DNA of 20,569 nt from Eubacterium sp. GTDB lineage: Bacteria; Bacillota_A; Clostridia; Lachnospirales; Lachnospiraceae. The stretch spans positions 1-20,569 of the forward strand of contig JAFVEX010000158.1 in NCBI GenBank assembly GCA_017475785.1. The letters are read 5' to 3'. A program made the position numbers and the translations under genes. Positions within the stretch are counted from its first letter, which is position 1; each line of letters starts with the position of its first letter. Shown piece by piece: positions 14,247 through 20,569 of the stretch. Under the pieces are notes generated by a model, which saw only the letters and a program-made list of their open reading frames with translations, was not told where the DNA came from and made no database searches.

Positions 14247-15935
14247 TTACCAGCTCGCGTCGTCCTCAAAATCAACCAGTGTCGGGTCGAGCGGCTCTTC
14301 GCGCATAACTGTATACATGTAGTCGTTGATGATTCTGCGGATCTCCTTGCGGGAGACCGTGCGCTTGTCCGGAAGCGCGTGCGGAATCCAGATCGCGTGG
14401 ATGTTTCTCTCGCGGAACTCATCTTCAAACACCCCGTGGATACCCTGCATGCCCTTGCACTGCAGCTGATCGTACATGATCACCATGTCACAGTTGAACC
14501 GCTCCATGTAATTCCACAACGAAAGAATATGCTCGTGACCGCCGACGGCCATCGCCCGCATCGGCGCTTTTTCGTTGTACCAGGCGAGATCCTCCAGCGC
14601 GTGCTCATAGGTGTCGGTCCGCAGATACTGGTCAAACATCAGCGAATCCATATTGATCACGCAGTTGATTCCCCAGCAGTTGTACGCCCAGGTACACCAG
14701 TTGGAATAGTACAGCGGGGCACAGCTCCACGCGATCGCGCGGTGCCGCGTCTTCGGCAGGCAGTTGATCTTGTTTTTGACCGTCTTGTTCATCAGACGGC
14801 GCACGCGGTCATCCGTCTCGTGCCAGATCGGCCTGTTTCCATCCTGTGAGTAATAAATCCGGTAGAGCGCCTGCGCGACGCCGTTGATGGGATAATACGG
14901 CGTATTTGCCGCCACATCCCATTTTTCATGCTCAAACGCGGTCAGCTGGTTCTGCTGTTCAGCGTATTTGACATACATGTCCCAGTCAAATTTGACGCCG
15001 TACTGCTCTTCGATAAACTTCCAGCACTCTTCAATCTCCCGCTGGCAGTGCTCCTGGACGAGCGGATCATCGTACCGCATCGGCTGCGGCATCGCGAACA
15101 GCGGCCGGTTCAGGAACCAGTCCTGCAGAATCGATGTCGCGACAGATCCGTCACAGGCCTCGTTTGAGGTAATGACGGCAGGCGCGAAATCCGGCATGTC
15201 GTCCATCACAAACAGGCCGTACTCTGCCTGGCACATCGGACATGGATCAGACGGGAGCCCGATGGACTGCGCCGCGTCAATATAATGCAGCACCGTGTGG
15301 TTGTTGACATGGCAGGAAACAAAATACGGAATCATTTCCAGCGGAATGTCCTCCAGCACATCGTGGAAGCCGTAGAAAATGCTTCCGCTGACCGTCTCGT
15401 TGTGCGCGATGTTGTGCTTCCACTGCTCGTGCTCTATGCCGTAGTGGAGATTTTTGTCCACCGCGAACATCTCCTGAAACTGGCGGATTGTCTCGGAAAC
15501 CATCGCGCGGTAATGCCACGCGGATCCGCGCAGAACCGGCCCGCGCATTCCCTCAAGCCCTCTGTCGAACCAGTGCATGACTGTCAGATATGTCTGTCCC
15601 ATCCAGCGGTAGCGCAGAGTTCCGCGCAGAAAATTCCGCACGCCCTTCACAGGCCCGCCTCCGTACTTCGCGATATCCGCGACCATATGAATGTAATTGT
15701 AGAGCCAGATCATATTGAAGTAGTACATCGTATCGACAAAGCCGCGCCACTCGCGGTGCTTGTACAGCCCTGTGTCGCCGACGTACAGATCGCCCAGTCT
15801 GCGCTCCTCATGCGGCTTTCCGTGCCAGAAATCGCGCGCGGCCTTTTTGAAAGACCGCTTCTTTTTCTTTCGGGCGGGATCTTTTTCCACGATAAACAGC
15901 TTCTTCGTCCAGCCTCTGATATTAGAAACCAGCAT
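14247..15935 (-). CDS. 2-hydroxyacyl-CoA dehydratase / BCR-type large subunit
   Basis: The 562-aa product fits the HgdA/HgdB/BcrB-C superfamily, whose subunits hold [4Fe-4S] or double-cubane clusters for ATP-driven radical dehydration or reduction. Candidate cluster ligands are Cys232/Cys235 (GLPSDPCPMCQAEYG), Cys261 (NEACDGSVATS) and Cys493 (DQLQCKGMQG). The last is followed by the family-typical RNIHAIWIPHALPDKR. It is longer than the usual 400-480 residues, with a basic N-terminal extension (KDPARKKKKRSFKKAARDFW) and a Trp/Cys-rich SCAPLYYSNWCTWAYNCWGINC (404-425). The ATG has AAAGGAG upstream and overlaps the end of the 402-aa partner gene by 14 bp. A heterodimer of the two is likely. Substrate unknown; the superfamily call is firm. 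Confidence 0.85.
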   Translation of the reverse strand: MLVSNIRGWTKKLFIVEKDPARKKKKRSFKKAARDFWHGKPHEERRLGDLYVGDTGLYKHREWRGFVDTMYYFNMIWLYNYIHMVADIAKYGGGPVKGVRNFLRGTLRYRWMGQTYLTVMHWFDRGLEGMRGPVLRGSAWHYRAMVSETIRQFQEMFAVDKNLHYGIEHEQWKHNIAHNETVSGSIFYGFHDVLEDIPLEMIPYFVSCHVNNHTVLHYIDAAQSIGLPSDPCPMCQAEYGLFVMDDMPDFAPAVITSNEACDGSVATSILQDWFLNRPLFAMPQPMRYDDPLVQEHCQREIEECWKFIEEQYGVKFDWDMYVKYAEQQNQLTAFEHEKWDVAANTPYYPINGVAQALYRIYYSQDGNRPIWHETDDRVRRLMNKTVKNKINCLPKTRHRAIAWSCAPLYYSNWCTWAYNCWGINCVINMDSLMFDQYLRTDTYEHALEDLAWYNEKAPMRAMAVGGHEHILSLWNYMERFNCDMVIMYDQLQCKGMQGIHGVFEDEFRERNIHAIWIPHALPDKRTVSRKEIRRIINDYMYTVMREEPLDPTLVDFEDDASW

Positions 15936-17130
15936 CTTCCGCTCCTTTCCTGCCCTGCATTCTCTTGAACTCGATACTCTCTACAAATGCCTGGAACCGT
16001 GTGCGCAGCTGCCCGACTGCGTTGTTAACGTACTCCTTCTCAATGGAGCAGACAGGAATTCCGTAGTCTCTCGGCAGAATCAGCGTGTTGATTGTGCGCT
16101 CATAGCTCCAGTATTCACAGAACTTCATCTGGCAGTTGATGATGCCTTCCGCGTGGTATTCTTTCACCATGTCCGCCAAAAACTGCTTGCGCTCGCGCAT
16201 GGTGTGCTGCTCCATAAAGCGCGGGCACATGGAGGTCTCCAGATAATGCCGCGCGATCGCGCGCAGCGGCGTCTCCCCTTCCCGTATAATAATTTCTTCG
16301 CGGCCCGGGATGGATCCGTAACAGTGGCGGTCAGCGACGACCAGCGCGCCGCACTCCTCGATCAGCTGCACGAAGTACGGGTCGTCCTCCTCCGATCCGA
16401 CCAGCGCCACCTTGCAGCGGTACTGCGGCTTTTCATCCGGCTCCCTTGTCTTCAGATCCTCCGCGATATCCCGCAGCTGGTCCATGATCAGATACTTCGG
16501 ACATACCTGCGTGACCAGCTGGATCATGGAAAATCCTGTGCCGGTGATCGTCGGGCGCTCCTGCTTCCGGTAGCTCCCGATCTCCTGAATCAGCCTGCAA
16601 AGCTCATTGTGCTCCTCGATCGCCACGCGCAGCGCGCTGTCGGACGTGTCGATCCCGAAATGCGATGCCAGCTGATCCAGCACATGATGCCGCAGCTGTT
16701 TTTCGTAGTGGTCAATCGAGTTTTCCGTTTTCTTAAAGGGGACGTCCGTAAATTCACAAAAGAAATCCGGGTTCTGAATGATATCCATCAGCTGAAGATG
16801 TTCTTGGAACCGGCATGTCACCGTACAGGTCTCAGTCGCCATCTGGGCGTCCAGGAAGTTGAATCCGCCCTCCAGCGCCCGCTCCAGCAGGCACCGTCCA
16901 TACAGGCAGGTTCTGTTTGACATGTAGTACGTTGCCAGATCCGGCGATCCGCTCCGCGGCGCGCGCAGATGGACGGAGAAGCAGCCCGGCAGATCCAGCA
17001 GGACCTCCGGCATGAAATAGCAGGTGTAACCCAGCGCCCGCAGACCTGCTTCTCTGCCCTTCCTGACCAATTCGTTGTGCGCGTCCTGCAGCAGGTCTTC
17101 AAACTCAATGATGTGCCTGAGGTCTCTCAT
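15922..17130 (-). CDS. 2-hydroxyacyl-CoA dehydratase / BCR-type small subunit (copy A)
   Basis: The 402-aa product has the HgdB-like plan: YTCYFMPEVLLDLPG, RAPRSGSPDLATYYMSNRTC (Cys75), MATETCTVTC (Cys102), HNELCRLIQEI, a second-domain start VALVGSEEDDPYFVQLIEECGALVVADRHCYGS, NCQMKFCEYW (Cys338), and the closing GQLRTRFQAFVESIE, which is a hallmark end of the family. Cys75, Cys102 and Cys338 correspond to the three cysteines that hold the [4Fe-4S] cluster in HadB-type subunits. I chose ATG 17130, with GAGGAG upstream; the longer frame from 17178 has no site. It is the first gene of the leftward operon, and its 3' end overlaps the 562-aa gene. It aligns without gaps to copy B at 18194-19390. 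Confidence 0.88.
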   Translation of the reverse strand: MRDLRHIIEFEDLLQDAHNELVRKGREAGLRALGYTCYFMPEVLLDLPGCFSVHLRAPRSGSPDLATYYMSNRTCLYGRCLLERALEGGFNFLDAQMATETCTVTCRFQEHLQLMDIIQNPDFFCEFTDVPFKKTENSIDHYEKQLRHHVLDQLASHFGIDTSDSALRVAIEEHNELCRLIQEIGSYRKQERPTITGTGFSMIQLVTQVCPKYLIMDQLRDIAEDLKTREPDEKPQYRCKVALVGSEEDDPYFVQLIEECGALVVADRHCYGSIPGREEIIIREGETPLRAIARHYLETSMCPRFMEQHTMRERKQFLADMVKEYHAEGIINCQMKFCEYWSYERTINTLILPRDYGIPVCSIEKEYVNNAVGQLRTRFQAFVESIEFKRMQGRKGAEDAGF

Positions 17131-17189
17131 CCCTTTCCACTCCTCATAAAAATAGTTTTGTACAGTTTGTCTTAACAACCAGTTTGTGA

Positions 17190-17202
17190 ATTCTGTCAGA
17201 AT
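17190..17202. promoter_or_regulatory. 13-bp palindrome upstream of copy A
   Basis: ATTCTG, one base, then CAGAAT form a perfect dyad about 60 bp upstream of the leftward start codon. This is where the promoter of that operon should lie. No strong -35/-10 pair was found with it. A repressor or activator site is inferred. Confidence 0.35.
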
Positions 17203-17211
17203 ATTAATCAG

Positions 17212-17241
17212 ATATTTCGTCTCTATCGTATCATATTTCGT
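17212..17241. promoter_or_regulatory. Direct repeat ATATTTCGT spaced 21 bp
   Basis: ATATTTCGT occurs at 17212-17220 and again at 17233-17241, that is two helical turns apart on the same DNA face. Such phased direct repeats often bind cooperative regulators. They sit in the middle of the 257-bp gap between the two dehydratase operons. Confidence 0.35.
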
Positions 17242-17310
17242 GTCCTTTGCAAAGAATTAACAATCTATTCCCGAAAAACTTCTATTTTTGCAAATTATCG
17301 AAGTTATTCC

Positions 17311-17339
17311 TTGTAAATATTCCACAAATATGGTTGAAT
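17311..17339 (+). promoter_or_regulatory. Candidate promoter of the CooC-like operon
   Basis: TTGTAA (17311-17316), a 17-nt spacer and TTGAAT (17334-17339) preceded by TGG (extended -10 form) could start transcription near 17346, about 40 bp before the ATG. Each hexamer matches consensus at four of six positions. Confidence 0.35.
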
Positions 17340-17348
17340 ATACCATAT
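17328..17348. promoter_or_regulatory. Operator-like 21-bp inverted repeat
   Basis: ATATGGT (17328-17334) and ACCATAT (17342-17348) are perfect inverted arms around 7 bp. The dyad covers the proposed -10 box and start site of the rightward operon, the classic place for a repressor. A perfect 10-bp palindrome ACAATATTGT (17364-17373) lies just downstream, before the ribosome site. Confidence 0.5.
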
Positions 17349-17387
17349 AGTGATTGAATTTTCACAATATTGTTAGGGGTGACAAAC

Positions 17388-18197
17388 ATGCATGATTCCA
17401 CCACTGTAATCGCGCTGACAGGCAAAGGAGGTGTCGGAAAGACTTCCCTGTCCGCGTCAATTGTCCGGATTCTTACGGAAGACTTTCCAGACGCAAAAAT
17501 CCTTGCCATCGACGCGGATCCGGCCATCGGCCTCCAGGCCGCGCTGGGCGTGGAGGTACACGAGACGCTGGATGATATCCGCCGCCGCGTCTCAGAGCAG
17601 GTAGCTGACCAGCTCGGCGACACGCAGGATATCCTCGCGGAAGCAAAATTCCGACTGTTCGAGGCGATGGAGGAGCGGGGAGGCTTCGCATTCCTCGCGA
17701 TCGGCCGTCCGGAAGCGGCCGGATGCTACTGTGCTGTCAATACCTATCTGCGCCAGGTCATCAGTATGATCGCGGATGAATTTGATTTTGTCGTAATTGA
17801 CGGAGAGGCAGGGATCGAACAGATCAACCGGCGTGTCATGGAAAAGGTCACACATCTGCTCTGCGTATCTGACCAGAGCAGAAAAGGGCTTCAGATTGTC
17901 GACACGATCCGCAGGGTGTCAAAGGATCTGGTAGTCTATGACGAGATCGGCCTTGTCATCAACCGCGCGCCCCTCCCCGACCGCGTTACAAAGAGCACTG
18001 TCAGCGGCATCCCTGTCGCCGCTGTCATCGGACAGGACGACGCCATGGCCGAAAACGACATCGAGGGGCGAAGCATATTTGAGCTTCCGCCAGGCGCCCC
18101 GATCCTCGCCGGCGCCCGCGAAGCACTCATTTCTCTTGGAATCACTGACGCAAGGCAGGGAGCTGTGATGTATGGAAAGGAGGATCCAGCCACTTGA
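17388..18197 (+). CDS. CooC-like P-loop ATPase (SIMIBI, metal-cluster accessory)
   Basis: The 269-aa product belongs to the CooC/NifH/MinD class. It has the deviant Walker A GKGGVGKTS (12-20) with signature Lys13, the switch DADP (42-45), GRPEAAGCYCAVNTYLR with Cys113 and Cys115, and IDGEAGIEQINRRVM (137-151), the DxEAGxEH-like CooC hallmark. In CooC the CXC pair from two subunits binds a metal ion at the dimer interface, and the ATPase helps load nickel into CO dehydrogenase. No CO dehydrogenase gene is present here. Its gene overlaps the next one by 4 bp, so maturation or ATP-driven reduction of the dehydratase-like clusters is the natural inference. ATG 17388 follows AGGGGTG. Confidence 0.9.
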   Translation: MHDSTTVIALTGKGGVGKTSLSASIVRILTEDFPDAKILAIDADPAIGLQAALGVEVHETLDDIRRRVSEQVADQLGDTQDILAEAKFRLFEAMEERGGFAFLAIGRPEAAGCYCAVNTYLRQVISMIADEFDFVVIDGEAGIEQINRRVMEKVTHLLCVSDQSRKGLQIVDTIRRVSKDLVVYDEIGLVINRAPLPDRVTKSTVSGIPVAAVIGQDDAMAENDIEGRSIFELPPGAPILAGAREALISLGITDARQGAVMYGKEDPAT

Positions 18198-19390
18198 AAG
18201 ACCTGAAACACCTTCTGGAATTTGAAAACCTTCTGGAGGACGCCGACAACGCCCTGGTGCGTCAGGCGCAGGAAGACGGACAGTACGCGATCGGTTATAC
18301 CTACTACCACATGCCGGAGGTTCTCCTGAACGTCGACAACTGTTTCTCGACCAGAATCCGCGCGCCCAGAAGCACATCCATCGATATCGCCACTTACTAC
18401 ATGTCCAATTACACATGTGAGTACGCGCGCTCCCTGCTGGAGCGGGCGATTGAGGGCGGATATCAGTTTCTGGACGCAATCGCGGGTGTAGACGCCTGTT
18501 CTGCGATGAACCGCTGCTATGAGCACATGGAGATTCTGGACTGCAACACGAAGCCGCATTTCTTCGTCACGCACACAGACGTTCCGTACAAAATCGAGGA
18601 TTACACAATTGACCAGGTCGTCATTCAGATGCGGCTGCGGCTGCTGGATGTCATGCACGAAAAGCTTGGCACTGACACATCCGATGATGCGATCCTGAAA
18701 GCGGTGGAGGAGCACAATGAGCTGTGCAGAATCATGACGGAAATCGGTGACCTGCGCAGGCTGGACAATCCGCCGGTCACAGGGTACGAATACCACGTCT
18801 TGAACCTCGTCTCCTACTGCTGCCCGACCGCTCTGATTCTTCCTCTGCTGCGCGACACACTGGACGAAATCAAGACGCGAAAGACCGATGAGAAACCCTG
18901 GTACCGCGCGCGTGTCGTCGTAGCGGGTTCCGAGGTGGATGACCTGGATTTCTCCCGGCTGCTGGAAGAAGCAGGCGCGCTGATTGTCGGCGACCGCTAC
19001 TGCTACGGCTCCACGCCCGGCCGGGAAGTCATCGAATTGAACGAACACGAGGATCTGCTCCGCCAGATCTGCCGGCATTACATGAAGACCTCAGAATGTG
19101 CCCGTTACATGGCTGCTGACAAGATTCAGCAGCGGCGCGACACAATCGACCGCCTGGCAAGGGAGTTTCATGCGGACGGCATCGTCTTTGAGCAGATGAA
19201 ATACTGCGATTTCTGGGCATTTGAGCGTCCGCTTGCCAGCCACATCCTGGCAGAGGAATACGGCTGGCCTGTGCTCTCGATCGACCGTTCCTACAACGTC
19301 CGCGGCTCCGGACAGCTCCGGACACGTTTCCAGGCATTCGTCGAAGCGCTTGAAATCAAAAAAATACAGCGCCAGAAGGAGGTGATCTGA
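18194..19390 (+). CDS. 2-hydroxyacyl-CoA dehydratase / BCR-type small subunit (copy B)
   Basis: The 398-aa product is a paralogue of the 402-aa protein, aligned gap-free for about 390 residues. It keeps Cys75 (MSNYTC), Cys102 (VDAC), Cys338 (MKYCDFW), Cys270 (DRYCYGS) and the terminal GQLRTRFQAFVEALE. Differences include Tyr37 for Cys, Ser80 for Cys and extra cysteines at 108 and 117. Translation starts at TTG 18194, inside the CooC-like stop (overlap ACTTGA), with AGGAGG about ten bases upstream; no ATG fits. Its TGA overlaps the next ATG (TGATG). This tight coupling with the ATPase and the large subunit implies one complex or one assembly line. The substrate is unknown. Confidence 0.88.
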   Translation: MKDLKHLLEFENLLEDADNALVRQAQEDGQYAIGYTYYHMPEVLLNVDNCFSTRIRAPRSTSIDIATYYMSNYTCEYARSLLERAIEGGYQFLDAIAGVDACSAMNRCYEHMEILDCNTKPHFFVTHTDVPYKIEDYTIDQVVIQMRLRLLDVMHEKLGTDTSDDAILKAVEEHNELCRIMTEIGDLRRLDNPPVTGYEYHVLNLVSYCCPTALILPLLRDTLDEIKTRKTDEKPWYRARVVVAGSEVDDLDFSRLLEEAGALIVGDRYCYGSTPGREVIELNEHEDLLRQICRHYMKTSECARYMAADKIQQRRDTIDRLAREFHADGIVFEQMKYCDFWAFERPLASHILAEEYGWPVLSIDRSYNVRGSGQLRTRFQAFVEALEIKKIQRQKEVI

Positions 19391-20569
19391 TGGCTGTCAA
19401 ATACCCGAAGCCCGAATTCTTTCGTCTGAAGGACCACATTGACTGGAAGAAGCAGGCGGCGAATCTCAGGGAAATCGGCGGCATTGTCGGTGATATCATC
19501 AAAGAAACCGACTGGAAGGACGCCGGAAAGGCTGCGCTCGGCGACGTAAAGGCTTTCGCAATGCGGGTATCTTACGAGGCTTCTCTCCTGAAAAAAATGT
19601 CTCCGGAGGAGATTAAGGATCTGGCCATAAATGGCGAGAAGCAGCTCGGCAAGCTCTACCGCTCCGGCAAGATGGCAACGGTGCGCCGCGAGTGGCGCGG
19701 TATCCGGGACACCGGCGCCGACTTCTATGAATGGCTCCGGATGTGGGGCATGCTGCTTGGCACCTTCAGCAAAGACCTGGTTCCCGCGCTCGGGGGCGCG
19801 GTTCATTACCGCTGGATGATTTCCTATTTCTGCTGTCACAGCTTTATGGACAAAAACACGCTTGGCCTGCGCGGCAAGGCGCTGAAAATGCACCACGAGC
19901 TGATCTATGCGATTTTCCGCTACGTCGCGGAGAACCTCGTCCTGCTCATGAAGGGTGACGAAAAAGTCGGCAACAGCACTGAGCTTTCAAAGAAGATTGT
20001 ACTGCTTGACGAGATGACCATGGCTCAGATCATGGCGGGCTTCCCGGATCTCGTCGGCATTCCGTATCAGCTGATGCCGGTATTCCTGCTTTCAGAGATC
20101 GATCAGCTTGCGTGCGAGCCTTACATCGACGCGGTTGAATCTTACGGACTTCCCTCGGACACCTGTCCGGTTCCGACCTCCGAGTGCGGCGCCTGCGTAA
20201 TCGACGCGCTGCCGCATCTGGGCGCGTGCTTCATCTCGAGCTCCATGCCCTGCGACGGATCGGTCATGGCCTCCTCCTACACCGCACGGCGGTTCAAAGA
20301 CCTTCCGACCTTCCATCTGGCCTTCCCGGTCCGGTATGAGGACGAGTCGATCATGGATGCCGCTGTAGCAGACATCAAGGCCTGCATCCGCTTCATCGAG
20401 GAGCAGACAGGCGCCAAATGGAGCTGGGAAGCATATTTTGCGGCAATGAAGCGATTCAACGAAGAGACAAAGTACGAGCTGCAGAAATGGGAAGTCAACC
20501 AGACGCCGTACCCGCAGCTGATCGGACCGTGCTATGAGCTGTTCCGCAAGTGGAACTATGAGATGGACG
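19390..20569 (+). CDS. 2-hydroxyacyl-CoA dehydratase-type large subunit (copy B), partial
   Basis: The first 393 codons are present and the gene runs off the right edge. The frame MAVKYPKPEFFRLKDHIDWK is open throughout. Key segments match the 562-aa copy A: GLPSDTCPVPTSECGAC (Cys259, Cys266, Cys269) for GLPSDPCPMC, and SSMPCDGSVMASS (Cys288) for NEACDGSVATS, then TGAKWSWEAYFAAMKRFNEET. The N-terminal 130 residues differ more from copy A and lack its poly-basic patch. The ATG overlaps the copy B small-subunit stop (TGATG), with GGAGGTGAT upstream. Cysteines beyond residue 393, including the equivalent of Cys493 in copy A, lie outside the window. Confidence 0.87.
   Translation, partial: MAVKYPKPEFFRLKDHIDWKKQAANLREIGGIVGDIIKETDWKDAGKAALGDVKAFAMRVSYEASLLKKMSPEEIKDLAINGEKQLGKLYRSGKMATVRREWRGIRDTGADFYEWLRMWGMLLGTFSKDLVPALGGAVHYRWMISYFCCHSFMDKNTLGLRGKALKMHHELIYAIFRYVAENLVLLMKGDEKVGNSTELSKKIVLLDEMTMAQIMAGFPDLVGIPYQLMPVFLLSEIDQLACEPYIDAVESYGLPSDTCPVPTSECGACVIDALPHLGACFISSSMPCDGSVMASSYTARRFKDLPTFHLAFPVRYEDESIMDAAVADIKACIRFIEEQTGAKWSWEAYFAAMKRFNEETKYELQKWEVNQTPYPQLIGPCYELFRKWNYEMD

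Noticed and set aside
15760..16920. 386-aa open frame on the plus strand
   Set aside because: Antisense to the copy A dehydratase-type genes; judged a shadow of their codon pattern.
17350..17367. Rex (NADH-responsive) operator
   Set aside because: The right half ATTTTCACAA matches the consensus, but the left half mismatches at most positions, so the dyad fails.
17936..19078. 380-aa open frame on the minus strand
   Set aside because: It lies opposite the CooC-like and copy B genes, whose motifs and overlaps are convincing. The antisense product resembles no family.

Overview
The window looks like chromosome from an anaerobic member of the Bacillota, most likely class Clostridia and perhaps Lachnospiraceae. 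The basis is the gene set: a YerB/DUF3048 lipoprotein, tandem DegV proteins, a YgiQ radical SAM protein, HerA/DUF853, and iron-sulfur 2-hydroxyacyl-CoA dehydratase-type proteins. Strong GGAGG ribosome sites and frequent TTG starts fit. No rRNA, tRNA or CRISPR array was seen.

Left arm (1-4210) is an AT-richer accessory block. It holds a partial NADAR gene, an unrecognised 138-aa gene, and a type II restriction-modification operon read leftward: C5 methyltransferase, then PD-(D/E)XK-like endonuclease, then Vsr-like mismatch endonuclease. A divergent small serine recombinase follows. A 22-codon coding tail between vsr and the 138-aa gene looks like the stump of a gene broken when this block arrived.

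Middle (4281-13997) is ordinary core-like sequence. Leftward genes are a DUF3048 lipoprotein, YgiQ, a HerA-like ATPase, a 74-aa unknown, a secreted ComEC-type metallo-beta-lactamase lipoprotein with a 24-bp-repeat linker, and a GNAT acetyltransferase. Rightward are two tandem DegV genes behind a near-consensus promoter.

Right arm (14017-20569) is the most interesting part. Two paralogous gene pairs of the benzoyl-CoA reductase / 2-hydroxyacyl-CoA dehydratase (HgdA/HgdB) superfamily are transcribed away from a shared 257-bp regulatory gap. The rightward operon begins with a CooC-like P-loop ATPase that keeps the CXC metal-site motif. The usual partner of such proteins is an ASKHA-fold activase (HgdC type), and none is present here. 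I infer an atypical ATP-dependent iron-sulfur reductase or dehydratase system in which a CooC-like ATPase matures or energises the clusters. The substrate cannot be told from sequence. Both ends of the window cut genes.
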